This document shows, piece by piece, positions 47,097 through 59,639 of a stretch of DNA of 64,000 nt; within the stretch, counting starts at the first letter, position 1; the number at the start of each line of letters is the position of its first letter. The position numbers and the translations under genes are program-made. This DNA comes from Geosiphon pyriformis (lineage: Eukaryota; Glomeromycota; Glomeromycetes; Archaeosporales; Geosiphonaceae): NCBI GenBank assembly GCA_016748015.1, contig JAAOMT010000129.1:545280-609279 (forward strand), given 5' to 3'. Below the pieces are notes generated by a model, which had not been told where the DNA came from, searched no databases, and saw only the letters and a program-made list of their open reading frames with translations.

Positions 47097-49319
47097 AATT
47101 AAAAAGTTTTATATTATTATAATAAAAACATATAATTTTAAGATATTTTTTGTTATATAATTTTTTTTTAAAAGTTTTTTGTATAATGTTTTTATTATAT
47201 AAATTTACAAATTTAAAATAAGCTTATTAATAAAATCTAATTAATATTATATATTAAGTAAAAAAAATTATATTAGCTTTTAAGCCAACTTTTTAATAAG
47301 TTTAACTAATTAAACAGTAAATATTTAAAACAAAATACAACTTATTATTAAACACAATTATATTATTTGCTTTAATACATCTTTTATTAACAATACATAA
47401 AAAAAACAAGAATAAATAAATAGTATTATCTGTTATTTAATCTGTAATATTATTGTTTACAATTTTTAAATGTTTTTTAATCTTTAACTAATTAATTAAA
47501 ATGTTTTTTTTTATTAATACAATTAAAAATCCAATGTTTTTTTATTTAACAACGATTATAAAAGTTTAAAAAACATGTATATAACTTGTTATTACAAGAA
47601 TTCAAAACAGTTTAACTATTAAAAACAATCTTTACTGTGTTAAAAAGAAACACCTATTTTAATATTGATCAAATAACTTATAATTTTGCCAATATAAATA
47701 AAACAAAACTTTTAATCTTAATATTAATACTAAAATTCAAATTATTAAAATAGATTACAATTTTATATATTGTATTACAAAACCAAAACTTTGTAAAAAA
47801 TTATTAATAAAAACTTTTATTACTAGAAAATTAAAGCTTAATAAATTATTTTTTATTTTTAAAAACTTTAATAAAGCAAAAAAATTATAGCAAAAAATAA
47901 GACTAAGTAAATTTAGAACCAAAACACTATTATTATTAAATACATAACAAATAATAACTATAAATTAATAAAATACTAAGTTTTTAAGATCTAGTTATAT
48001 TTAATATTAAAAAGTTTTTCAATTAAAAATCAAATTATATTTACTAATAAATTAATTAATAAAAGCCATCTTAAATTTTTTTAAAAAGTTTACTATTTTA
48101 TAATATAATTTAATATTAAAATATCTAATATTAATACTTTATTTATATAATAAAAAATTATTAACAAAGAGTTAACCAATAAAAGTCTGTAATTTAGAAA
48201 AATTTTAATTATATTAATAAAAAAATTATTAATTAACCTAATTTTTAATTTAACAAAATAACTTAAAAAGTTTTTAAGAGCCTAACTAGCCACTTGTATA
48301 TTAAAAAAAATCAACAATAAAGTCATTTTGCTCTTGGTTTAAACTTGAATAAAAAATTCAAACTTATATAAAAAAAATGCTGTAAAGTATTATTTAAAAA
48401 GATTTTAATCAGATTAGTCTTGAATTTTAAATTACATTAAATCAAAACATTTTATTTTTAATAAATATTCTTAATAAACTGTATTTAATAATTAATAATT
48501 AGATATAATGTATCTAAAATTAAATATAAAAACTGTTAATTAAATATTATTTTTTTAGAATTATATTAACAAAAAACAAATATTAAAGTATATCTTAAAT
48601 AAATTAGAATTGAAAAAGTTTTTTGTAAATAAAAATATACCAAGATACTTATAATGCTTATTTTTTTGATTATAATAATTAGTAAATTATTAATAAACAA
48701 AAAAACACTTAAAATTTTTTTATTAATAAAAATAGCAACAGGTTTTTTTATTTTAATAAAAATGTTTATTAATATTAAAGAATTTATTAATTATATTAAG
48801 TATGTATTAAGTTGTAGTATGACAATTATTTATTTAAATATTATTATTTACAAAAATATTAAAAGCAAAATATAAAGTAAAATTAATTTAATCTTTTACT
48901 TAGTTTATATTAGCTATGTATTTAGAGTTAATATAATAACCAAAAATTATTTAAGTTTTTTAATCTTATACAAAAGTAAATTATAAAAAATATGCCAAAA
49001 AAGTAAAAAAAAATTTTATTCTAATTTAAGCTATTATATATTTTGTAATTATCTGATAATCTAAAATTAATTATAATATAATTAATATGATTCTTATAAA
49101 TTCTATCAAAAAAACCAATAAATTTTTTATAAATTTTTATTTTTTTTAAACTGGCCTAAAAATAATATTAATTAACTAATCAAAGTTTTATGTCTATTTT
49201 AAAGAACCAATTATAATTTATGGTCTTTTTATAAAATATTTTTTATAATAATATTTACATTAAAAAAAATGTAAATATGTTTTTTAAAACTAAAAAATTA
49301 TTTTTGCTGTTATTAAAGA
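47097..49319. other. AT-rich desert with one short open frame
   Basis: No recognisable gene. A 73-codon plus-strand frame at 48654-48875 is Ile/Lys-rich with no domain and no obvious initiation context. It lies beside R1 copy D and may be its eroded interior. Confidence 0.4.
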
Positions 49320-50232
49320 TTTTTTTACTTTTTTTTTAATGTTTTAAATATTATTTTGCTGTTAATTTTACTGTTAATAAAAGTTAATAAATCTTTAATA
49401 AGTTAATTTATCTTCTAAAGTATATTTTTATACTTTAAATTATATATGTTATTAAATTTATAATAAAATAACTAATTTTATAGTAAAAATTAATTCTTTT
49501 ATAATAATTATTTATTTATAAGCTTTCCAATAATATATAGTTATTTTGCTATAAAAATCAACTTTTTTACAAAAAATCTTAATTATAGACTACTTAATAA
49601 AAATATAAAAATATAAAAAAAATGTAAAAAATGAAAAATGTATTTTAAGAAAATTATTTTAGATTTAAACTTAAAAATTTTAATAATTATTAAAATTAGT
49701 AACTAATTTATTTTAAAATATTAGTTTTAAATGCATAAATTTAAAGCAGTAATAATTTAAGATTTTTGAATTTTTAAAATAATTTTTATTAAATTAATTT
49801 ATAATAACAAATTATTATTTTTAATAAACCTATTTTTAACTAAAATATATTTTTTTAAAGAAAAAAGCTTTTTTTTATACAACTTGTTATAATACTATTT
49901 TATAATTTAGCTTTTTTTTCTAATATTTTAATATATTTTATTAAACTATAAGTTATTTTTGCAAATTATTAATTATTTTAGTAAATTGTTTAATATTTTA
50001 TTAAATTCTCAATATTTTAGTAAATTATTGAATGTTATATAATTTAGTATATTAAATAATTTAATTATTACAATTTAGTTATATTTGTTTTATACAAATT
50101 AGATTATTAATTAAATAATAAGATGAATAATTTAATATAATAATATGTAATAATTTAAAATAATAATATATGCTAATTAATAATAAGAATTATAAAAATA
50201 ATTTTATGTTCAAATTTTTGTTAATAATATTA
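49320..50232 (-). repeat. Dispersed repeat R1, copy D
   Basis: Inverted copy of R1. Landmarks include CTATAAAAATCAACTTTTTT at about 49549-49569 and the outer CAAATTTTTGTTAATAATAT edge near 50211-50230. A short deletion separates the outer edge from the ATAAAATTATTT block. Confidence 0.7.
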
Positions 50233-51430
50233 TACAAAATATTAAACTTATTATAAATAAATAAAATATAATCTAACAATATTTTAAAAAAATTTTGCAA
50301 ATAATTCTATATATATAATTAAATATGTGTTAATAAAGATCTTATTTATTTATAAAATTTGAAAATTATAAAGACTAAAGCTTTTTTTTATTGAATAAAA
50401 ACCAATTATAAGACAAAACATAAATTTAATAACTGTAAAAACAAACAAATAATATACTTATTATAATATTTCTATAATTTATTAGTAATTTTAAAAAAAT
50501 CTGCTATCTTATTATTTAACAAATTATTAATAGTACTTAAGAATTCATTTAAATTTATTTAGTTTATAATCTTACCAAAAATACTATTATTAATACAAAC
50601 AAATAAAACATATTGTTTTTGCCAAAAAACAGAAACAATATTAAATATAATATATATTCTAATCCAGTTTTTTATTATTAAATCTACAAATATTTTAACA
50701 TTTATAAAATTTATTACAAGTTTATTATTGATTATTAAATAGTTCAAAACTATTTTATAAAAGAAATAATTTAATATACTTTAAATTATTTAATTACTTT
50801 TATCTAAAAAATTATTTATTTATTTTTTAATAAGAGTATTAATTTTTTTAAACTTAATTTTATAAGACTTAAAATACATCTATACTTTTTCTTATAAGTT
50901 ATTATATAATTTAGTTTTATTCTTAAAAATATTTATAATAAATAAAATATACTTATTAAAAAAAAAAATTTAAAACTGATCTATTCAGAAATTTTTTAGT
51001 TAAAATAATATATTATTCTTTATATAATTTAAAATTTTTTAAATAAGTTCAAATTTAAAAAAAATTTGTATTAATAATTATATTTTTAATTTTTGTAGTA
51101 TTTTAAATTATTTATTTAATTATTATTCTTTAAATTTACAAGTTTTAAGTTAAAAATCCAAGAATTTTTTACAATATTCTGTTAAATTAAATGTTAATTT
51201 TTTTAAAAATTTTATAGGTGAAATTATCAAGATATTTTCAAAATATAATTTATTTTTTATAATAATTTGCTTAAGATTTTTTATTTTGTTAAAAATATTT
51301 TATGTTTAATGTTTTAAATAATACTGTTTATTTTAAGATATTTTAATCTTTGAAAAAATTTGGTGTTATTTTTATTAATTAATTATTAAGCAAAAAATAA
51401 TAATATTTTAATTAAAAAGTTTATTGTTAT
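50233..51430. other. AT-rich desert, no gene seen
   Basis: No supportable feature. A 62-codon minus-strand frame at 50747-50559 has no recognisable motif. Confidence 0.5.
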
Positions 51431-51760
51431 TAAAAAAAATTAAATCTAAAAGATTTTATATTAATATAATTTGGTTTTATTGTTATATTTATTAATGTTA
51501 ATTATTTTTTGAAACTGTTTTTTTATTTTGTTTGTTTTTATTTATTTAATATTTATTATTTAAATAAATTTTTGATAGTTTATTTGAATTTATATAATTT
51601 TTAATTAGACAATTTTTTTGTATTTATTAATAAATATATAAAAAATTTTGGTTTATTTAATATAATTTATAATATTTTGAGTTATTTTAAAAATTTAAAT
51701 TTGAGTATTAATATAAAAATGTGTTTTATATTTTTTTTAACTATAATTAAACTGTAAATT
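51431..51760 (+). mobile_element. Decayed chromovirus-like RT relic
   Basis: One plus-strand frame follows the Ty3/chromovirus RT pattern despite stops: LNLKDFILI (motif A region), a FLIVYLNLYNF stretch, LDNFFVFINKYIKN (YLDDILIFS-like, with Asp to Asn) and LNLSINIKMCF. The flanks to 52270 are probably the same element but unreadable. It differs from the two younger gypsy elements, which have insert positions and motifs of another lineage. Confidence 0.5.
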
Positions 51761-52339
51761 ATTATTATTATTTTGAATTATATTTTTTATTTAGATAAAA
51801 TAATTAATTTTAAATATATATATTATTAAATTAAATTTATTATTATTAAATTTTAAAAACAATTGTTAATTAAAAAAAACAAATAATAAATATTATAAAA
51901 AAAAGTTACTAATTATTTAATTAAAAATTAAAAAAAAAATTTAAATTTTTAATAATAAATAAATTAATAAAATTCTTAATTATACATATTTTTTGTTTAT
52001 AAAGTTTTTGTTTATATTAATAAAAAAGTTTTTATGACTAATAACAATATAATATTTATTAATATTTATTATTTTGTTGTAATATATACAAAACTATTTG
52101 TTAAGTTTATTAAAAAGTTAAATTTAATATTAATATACTAATATTAAATTTAAGAATATTAATTGGTTATATATTTTACTTATTTAATATTTTAATATAT
52201 ATATGATTTTAAATTTTACAAATAAATTTTTAACTAATTTGCATATTTATATTATAAAAATAATATACAGTGTTACTCATAGAAATATAAAAAATATATT
52301 AGCATAATTATTAGCCAATCAGAAGAAAGTGTAATAAAT

Positions 52340-52475
52340 GTGGAATTCCAGGATTTCTCTCAGGAATTGCAGAATTTCAGGAATTTCAGGATTCCCAACG
52401 AGGAATTGCAGGATTCCAGAATTCCAGGATTCTTCTTAAAGGAATTGCAGAATTCCAGGAATTCCAGGATTCCTG
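52340..52475. repeat. GGAATTCC-rich imperfect repeat array in LTR U3
   Basis: About a dozen near-copies of GGAATTGCAG, GGAATTCCAGG and GATTCC, many palindromic, lie just upstream of the TATA box. The same array is in the 3' LTR (61612-61742) and in the old LTR at 29800-29880. Confidence 0.85.
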
Positions 52476-52512
52476 TCATAAAGAATTGAGGAATTAAGAA
52501 ATCTCAATTATG

Positions 52513-52520
52513 TATATATA
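52513..52520 (+). promoter_or_regulatory. LTR TATA box
   Basis: TATATATA about 240 bp into the LTR, followed by GCAGTAGTGTTAG. It is conserved at 61780-61787 and, as TATGTATATA, near 36832 in the split LTR relic. Likely the element's RNA polymerase II promoter. Confidence 0.6.
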
Positions 52521-53149
52521 GCAGTAGTGTTAGAAACAGAAAAGACAGAATCGATATCACAGAATCCTTAACCTAAAAACACAATCATCAAATAAATAAT
52601 TATTTCATATCTCAAATCCACTCCCCACTATCAACCCTTCATGTTGATAGTAATTGATACTTAACCATGCTGGAACAATAGCTCTTGATCACAGTTATTG
52701 ACGGAATACTAATCTGCAAATTGCCTTGGCTTATTTCTTTGCTTTTTTTATTTTTTTTTTATTTTTTATTTTTTTATTTTATTTTGATTTGTTGTTATAT
52801 ATACTAATTAATAAAAGATTAAGCACTGAGTTATTGACATCAAAGATAGCCTGGTAAAAGACCCAAAAATATGGGTAGAATTTTATATATTATCAGATAG
52901 CTTACCAGAAAGGCACGACTGCCAGAATAAATCCGGCCACCAAGCTGAGAAAGAAATTGGGCATAATTGCAATTCCAGGAAAACTACTACCATCACCACT
53001 GAATATCTGTCTATTATACAAAGAACTTCACAACAAAACCTTCAGATCAACCAATACCTTCAGATATTACCAACCACATTATAGCAATTAAGCACCAAAT
53101 TACGGGTTTGTTATTCAATTCAACAACAGAAATAATCACCTGTAATATT

Positions 53150-53167
53150 TGGTGCTCCCTGTGAGGT
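53150..53167 (+). other. Primer-binding site of element 2
   Basis: TGGTGCTCCCTGTGAGGT, two bases after the 5' LTR and identical to the PBS of element 1. The match starts with the complement of CCA; the tRNA was not identified. Confidence 0.88.
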
Positions 53168-53209
53168 ATAATCCTACAGAGAACCAGCACCGACAACACC
53201 AAACCAAAA

Positions 53210-55015
53210 GTGGCAGAATCAGAAATTATAGGAGCAAACCATTTAGGATTCGCAAAATCCTTATTTCAACACTATTGTCAATACTTGGGATTAAACCACA
53301 ATTATATATCCGCCGAATCAGCCTTCAATTTCTACGTCAACAAAAAGATTTCCTCTTTATTAGGAACACTAGTAAATACTGAATCAGCAAGAGAAACTTT
53401 CTATAAGAAATTAATTCAAAACACCAACCTATCAACAAACCATAATTTTGCATCCATCATCACTGAGATCAACAAAGAAATTGAACACCATACTTAACAA
53501 AAATATCTAATTACATACGCTAGTAAAGGCAAGAGAAAATTACAAACACCAGCAGTAACACCCAGAAAAATACAGCTACCTGCTTGGAAGAAAAACAGAA
53601 TTGAATTTCCAAGCAACCCATTCTACCACTATACACCTGGAAGCGCTATCAACATATCATCAACAGACACATTCCCATCAACTGCGACATCAGCATTTGG
53701 ACGATTCCCATTCCAAAGTAGACAAAGGAAAACAGAATTGTTAGGACCATATAGTGAATACTTTGAGGGATTTAATTCGCAATCAGCAACCTTATCAGGA
53801 CTTCAATTACCACCACCTCCACCAGATTTTGGAATCTCTGATTCATGGGAAGCAGCAGAATCAGAAAAGGAGGAAGAAGAATCAGAGGATCAAGAATTCA
53901 CTTACCAGCACCCGATCACTGAAAACCCAGAAGTTGAAACCCCGAATCTTCAAACTCAGCAACAGTTAGAAAATCCAGAAATCAAAACTCCGAATATTTG
54001 AATGCCACCAAATCCAAGAAATCAAAACCCTGAATTAATTAATCAGCAAAACTTACCTCTGGTAATCGTCATCAATCAACTGCTGATTAATCCCATAGCC
54101 GAACTCATACAGCAGCCACTTTAGCTACCACCCTAACAGCCAGAACAACAACAACTGCTTCAACAGCCACTACAACCACCTAACTTAGATCCAATGGCCT
54201 ATGCACCAATCACAAAACTTGACAACTTTACGGGCAAAGAGAATGATGCTCAAATATGGCTGAATGATGTAGAAAAGACCATTGCAGCCAATGGATAAAA
54301 TGACGCTTAAGCAATGCAAGCCATTCCCTACTTTCTCAAGGATACCACCAATTCATGGTACTAGAACTTGATTAATAAACCACAAGATTTTAATGCCTTC
54401 AAAGTAGAATTTCTAAGATACTTCAGCAACAATAACAGCATCAATCACCTAGTCAATGCATTTACCATTATGAAACAAGGAGAAACCAAAGCAGTCACCA
54501 CTTACCTGGGATGCTTCTATTGAAACTTACGCCAAATTCAAGCAATTGACGACGACTATTTCACAGCACCACAGATACTCAACCAGTTTATCTGTGGCCT
54601 ATGCAGCAGCATCTTGCAACATGTATGTCTGTTGCATCCTGGCACGCTTCAAGACGCAGTCACACACACCAGAGATTTTGAATCTGCTGAGTCAGAGACT
54701 AACCATGTCCAAGCTGTTAATCTAGTAATAAACGGATCATCTGAATTGGATTCTAAATTGAAGAAGTTCAGTGAATCAATCAATAAGAGATTGGAAGGAT
54801 ACTTAGCTGATAATCACGCCATTTATCAGCCTCCACAATGACACAATAATCAAGGAAATTATAATTGTGGTCAAAATCAACCACGTCCATCTCCATCAAC
54901 CAATCGACAGTGGCAACAGGAAACACATATCTGCCACTATTGTGGTAAATAAGGACATATCCAAATTGACTGTTGCCAGTGTTTAAATAACCAACAATCA
55001 GAAAATCAATATTAA
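53210..55015 (+). pseudogene. Element 2 gag (broken)
   Basis: Starts MAESEIIGANHLGFAKSLFQ at 53210 and continues through stops near 53495, 54000 and 54300-54530 (for example where a Gln codon reads TAA). The N-terminal domain (to 53495) is helical. A Pro/Gln/Glu-rich linker follows to about 54190. The capsid part (54210-54700) has ITKLDNFTGKENDAQIWLND and a FLKDTTNSWY-like segment, the retrotransposon-gag signature. A CCHC knuckle at 54928-54970 reads CHYCGK, stop, GHIQIDC, the stop being TAA at a likely Gln. Gag would form the particle and bind RNA. Confidence 0.85.
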
Positions 55016-55333
55016 AACCCCGATTGTCAGTTCCAAACTCCAAATCAGTACCCAAATCAAAACCCACTCGCTTATCTACTAGTGACGCAGTCATCAGTCT
55101 ATCAGTTTCCAGTATATCAACCTCCAATTTATTAGCCACAGCCACAAGTAATATATTAACTGCAGCCACAAATAATCTATCAACCCCAACAAATCCAAAC
55201 ACCACCCCAAAGCTTACCACCCAACAGAACTCAAAGACTGAAAATGACTCAACAGAGCTGGAGATCGGCGATGGTAGTCCATCAACTGATCCCCAGTTCT
55301 TCACAGTAATCATCTGGATTATGCCAGCAGAAT

Positions 55334-56122
55334 TTGGGTACCAGTCAGCCCCAGAACCCAAATTCCCAGAACTATTTAAGTCTCTTGGTCACCTCAGAAG
55401 ATGCTTCAACCAATAACCCGGCATTTACCCAAAAACAACTACTCACCAGTAATATCCCACCTGCTACCATCACCGAAGACGAGTTATTGGCCACTATCTT
55501 CCTATTCAAATTTGAGGAAACAGCTGCAACGTCATTATTTAGTGAAACCACTTTTGAAGCCAAACCAATCACTGCAATGTACACTGACACCAAAGTAAAA
55601 GGACAATCCATCAAATTAATCCTGGACAGCAGTTCTGCAGGCAGCATAATCACAAGACAACTCATGGATCAATTAAGTCACCAAGTTGATCGAGCTGCCA
55701 GCATCAGAATCATCACAGCCGATGGAGTGACCAAAACTCCAATTGGTGAAATTAATGACTTTCTTTTTGAAGTCAATGGCATTGTGACTCCCATTAAAGT
55801 TCTAGTGATGGAAGCCACTCAATACCAAGCTCTTATTGGTAATGACTGGCTATCCAAAGTCAATGCAATGTTAGACTGGAACACCCAGGAACTCCAGCTA
55901 ATGTATCAGGGCCAACACATATGTGTTCCGGCCACGTATGGCCACTTCAAAACTCCTCCAAGAGAGAAACTATTGATCAAACTGGAGGAGGAGAAAGAAA
56001 AGCTGACCTGGGAAGCCTATCAAGTATTGTGGGCAGACGAAGAGCACAACGAACTACTGCCCATACTCTCCTGGGATGACAGCAACAAGGGAAAAGGGAA
56101 ACAAAAGGAAGAACTTACCTAG
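55334..56122 (+). pseudogene. Element 2 retropepsin-like protease region
   Basis: A 262-codon open frame. The protease core begins about codon 85 with VKGQSIKLILDSSSAGSIIT; the catalytic triplet reads Asp-Ser-Ser, so the conserved Gly is Ser, a G-to-A type change. It continues through ITADGVTKTPIGEI and ALIGNDWLSKVNAMLDW, the second retropepsin strand and a GNDWL motif. The C-terminal part is acidic and Trp-rich. It lies after gag and before the Cys-rich region. Confidence 0.85.
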
Positions 56123-56284
56123 AAAACTGATGACCTGACATAGATTGACAACGACAAGAGCAAACCGACTTCAAGCTGGAAATGGGAAGAGGACAAAGAA
56201 AATAAAAGAAAAGGGAAAGAAGAAGAAACCACCCAAACCATCACCACTTATCATAATACCTACACTATTCTACAACAATCTACT

Positions 56285-56935
56285 TATCGTCGACCTAAGC
56301 TTATATGCGTCGATTGTGGCAAGAAATTGTTGTCAATGGGCGCATGCTGTGGTGACGATAAGGAATACCACACCGCAACAAAATTCTACTGTCATCCATG
56401 CTTACTCGAACACTTTGGACGACCAAAAAGGCAAGGAAAATGGGATAACCAACCTTGTCTCACTTGTGGAGAGACTCTGCTAGATGAAGGGATGTAAAAT
56501 GACATCCCAGGACGAGGAGGAACATGTGACATGTTGTGTCAATACACAATTCTAATAAGTGACTGGGTAAGGAAAGGAACCCCAATAGAAGCAGCCTAGA
56601 GAAGAACCATGCAGTGACTGAACAGTTGTTCACATGATGATGACAAAATTTGGCGAATGGCACTTGCAAAAATCAAAGAGACGATGCCAGAAAAGATAAA
56701 AATGATCAAAGACAACTCCCCAGAATCTTTAGAGCTTGACTGGGATGCAGAACCCATCATAAACCTCCTGGATCCGGAACAATTCCATGAACACTACCAA
56801 GAATTAGCACCCAAAAGGGAAGAACAAAAACAATAGTTAGGGCAGTTGAATGCTTGACTATGTCAACACTGCCTAATTCTCTGTGACTTTCAGTATTGCG
56901 ATGAGTGTGACCTCATTTACAATCCACCACCATGC
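56285..56935 (+). pseudogene. Element 2 multi-CxxC region
   Basis: The readable frame between protease and dUTPase holds at least five Cys pairs: CVDCG, CHPC, CLTCG, CQHC and CDEC. The spacing suggests two or more zinc-binding modules, the first ending FGRPKRQGKWDNQPCLTCGE. A helical acidic stretch (LDPEQFHEHYQELAPKREEQ) separates the last pair from the others. Stops near 56497, 56598, 56613, 56836 and 56857 fit Trp, Arg or Gln codons changed by transitions. No family name can be given. Confidence 0.6.
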
Positions 56936-58258
56936 ATGATCTACACAATCCTGGAAGAGGAAAAACCAATCAGCAGCTGCACATCAGAATCAGAATTGCC
57001 GATCAATCGTGATTCGAACTCTGACAATGACAATGACAACAATGGTTCAAGCTCTGTTCAAAATGACAATGACAATGACAATGATTCCGACTCAGATACA
57101 AACTATGAACAATACATTGCACTACCAGATCTCTCCAAGGAACAAGAGTTGAAATGGTATAGTGACAATGGGGAAGGTATTATGCCAGAATGTGTGCATG
57201 ATACTGATGCAGGGTTTGATCTGAGATATTCAGGAAAAGATGCCATCAAATTAGAACTGCATTCATGCACCTGCATTGATCTGAAAATAGCACTAAAAAT
57301 TCTGGCAACAACAATGGTTCAATTAGCATTTAGGAGTAGTTTAGCGAAAAAAGGAATCAATATAAGAGGAGGAATAATTGACACGGAATATGTAGAAAAT
57401 ATCATTGCCATGCTACAAAATGACTCAGAAAAGGCCTATATAATAGAGCCCAATGAAAAGATAGCACAGGCAATATTCCTGCCTCTGATTAGAGTAGCTC
57501 AGTTAGTGTCAGTGAGAAAGAGGGAGGAATTGGGAATAACAGTGAAGGGAATACAAGGATTTGGATCAACAGGTAGAATAGAAGTATCAGTTAATATGGT
57601 GGAGGAAGAGATTGTTGGCCAAGAAGAAATTATCTCAACTGGTCAAGCTATTTCCATTCCACCATATAGCCAGTACATATTAGCAATAGAAAGGAAGGAA
57701 AAGGAGCAAGAACAGATTTTTGAAGTGGAAGCAACCCTTTGTGAATCAGGAGAGATTGGGTTAATCAATCTTCACATACTAGCCAAAAACTATAGCAGCA
57801 TAAAAATTCCCATCTACAATAACACTGACAATATTATCAACATACCAGAAGGAACCACTATCAGATATTTGACCACAGAAATAGAAGACCAACCACCAAA
57901 CCCCATTCCAGACTTTCCACAACTTTGTGGATATGTTGATATCACATCACAAACCATCTATAAACGAGACAAATGTTATTTGCTCCAACCAGAACAATTG
58001 GAACAAATGAACATGGGAAACTTGGATTCACTCCAATGTATGCAGCTCAAGATGTTACTCAACAATTTCAACGACATCTTTGCCAGCGAAAATGAGTTTG
58101 GCCAAACTGACATCATCCAGCATCAGATCAAGACTGGAGATGCAATGCCAATCAAACAAAGAGCATACAGAGTGCTGCCAGCCAGCCACGAGATTATTTG
58201 TCAAGAGATAAACAGAATGCTTGACAACAGGCTAATTCAACCATCAATGAGTCCATGA
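56936..58258 (+). pseudogene. Element 2 dUTPase-like domain and RT N-terminal linker
   Basis: A 440-codon open frame. An acidic Asn/Asp-rich lead (residues 20-60) is followed by five motifs in trimeric-dUTPase order: DTDAGFDL (about residue 88), RSSLAKKGI (about 132), GGIIDTEYVENI (about 145), KIAQAIFLPL (about 176) and GFGSTGR (about 209). dUTPases hydrolyse dUTP to dUMP and limit uracil in newly made DNA. Motif 3 normally has Gly where Glu appears here in two places, so activity is doubtful. After the domain come linker strands, then LEQMNMGNLDSLQCMQLKML and a VLPASHEIICQEINRML segment that leads into RT. The frame stops at TGA where gypsy RT has Trp. Confidence 0.8.
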
Positions 58259-59400
58259 TTGTCACCAGTGGTACTTGTCCATAAAAAAAATAGAAAAATC
58301 TGGTTTTGTGTAGACTACAGGAAACTCAATGGTGTAACTCGTGGAGACAGTTATCCAACTCCATGAATACAGGAATTATTTGATGCTTTCAGTGGGAACA
58401 AATGATTCTTCACATTAGATTTGAACAGTGGTTACTGGCAAGTAGCCATGAATTCAGCTGACAAAGAGAAGATGGCATTTACTACTAAAGAAAGGAATTT
58501 CGAATTTGAAGTAATGCCATTCGGCTTAACCAATGCCCCAGCAACTTTCCAACAGCTAATGGAAATTGTTTATACTGGCTTATTGTGAAAATCAGTAGTT
58601 GTATACTTGGATGACACCAATGTATTTTCAAAGACGTTTGATGATCATCTTTATCATTTTCAACAAGTGTTCAAAAGACTAAGAAGAGTAGAACTAAAGT
58701 TAAATGCGACAAAGTGCTTCTTTGGCAAGACAGAACTCAAATTCTTGAGACACATAGTCAGCAAAGATGGCATCAAAACGGATCTAGAGAAAATAGAGAT
58801 AGTAAAAAACTTTCCAGTGCCAACCAATATAACAGAACTGAAATCATTATTGGGATTTGCCAGTTACTATCGCTGTTTTATCAAGAACTTTTCCAAGATA
58901 GCACAGCCACTCAATCAACTGCAAAACAAAAATGCGAAATATGAATGGACAGAAAGTCAACAAGAAGCTTTTGATATTCTGAGGAAAAAGCTCATCCAAG
59001 CTCTAGTACTGATCTATCCAGATTACAGCAAACCATTCATCATCACCACTAATGCATTCAGCCAAGCATTGGGAGCAGTATTATCTCAGAGAAGACCGGA
59101 CAGCAGAAAACATCCAGTAGCATATGCCAGCAGAGATTTAACACCAGCCAAAAAAAACTATGGAACACCAGAACAAAAACACTTAGCAATATACTGGGCT
59201 GTCATAAAATGAAAAGAATACTTAAGCCAGAAGTTTGAAGTATACACAGATCACAAGGGATTAACATCACTCCAAAAACAAGAATTTGGAGATGGAAGAC
59301 AGTCAAGATGAAAAATGGCACTCACACTATACAATTATACTATACATTACAAAAAGAGAAAAGACAATGGAAATGCTGATGGTTTATCGCGAATAAAACA
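58259..59400 (+). pseudogene. Element 2 reverse transcriptase and RNase H (broken)
   Basis: RT motifs: [33 protein letters not shown] (motif A), [15 protein letters not shown] (motif B) and VVYLDDTNVFS (catalytic YxDD at 58604-58615, intact). The connection FLRHIVSKDGIKTD and YYRCFIKNFSKIAQPLNQL are in the open piece 58607-59212. RNase H starts near 59030: TTNAFSQALGAVLSQ has Asn for the first catalytic Asp, followed by AYASRDLTPAKKN and, after a stop, TDHKGLTSL. Stops at 58258, 58364, 58404 and 58586 are all TGA, at positions where Trp or Arg is expected. Confidence 0.9.
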
Positions 59401-59639
59401 AATCTAAGAACATTTCAACCCAAAAATATAATAAAACCAGAACAATACCAACGGAAAAATACAACAAAAGATGAACATACAAAAATATTAACAATTGCAA
59501 CATTATCTAAATACTCAACAGTTCAAAGAGAATTTATCTCATATGGAATGAAAAAGTATCAAACAACAATCAAAATATTTTATCACTCACCAAAATATAC
59601 TTTATCGGAAAAATAGAATGGATCCAGATCAACCAACCA

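Larger units (their letters stand above)
52271..53147 (+). repeat. 5' LTR of element 2 (877 bp)
   Basis: Starts TGTTACTCATAG and ends ACCTGTAATA; the last CA has become TA, while the 3' LTR keeps TGTAACA. It contains a GGAATTCC-rich array (52340-52475), a TATATATA box (52513-52520) and a long pyrimidine tract (52735-52790). Confidence 0.93.

Noticed and set aside
54780-55361. Minus-strand 193-codon frame in element 2
   Set aside because: Antisense to the gag-protease Pro/Gln/Ser-rich linker. Its length follows from low T content of the sense strand, and it has no recognisable domain.
57190-57620. dUTPase motifs as a captured or host nuclear gene
   Set aside because: The domain has no introns or promoter of its own, is in frame with flanking pol segments, and lies between protease and RT inside LTRs with a target duplication.
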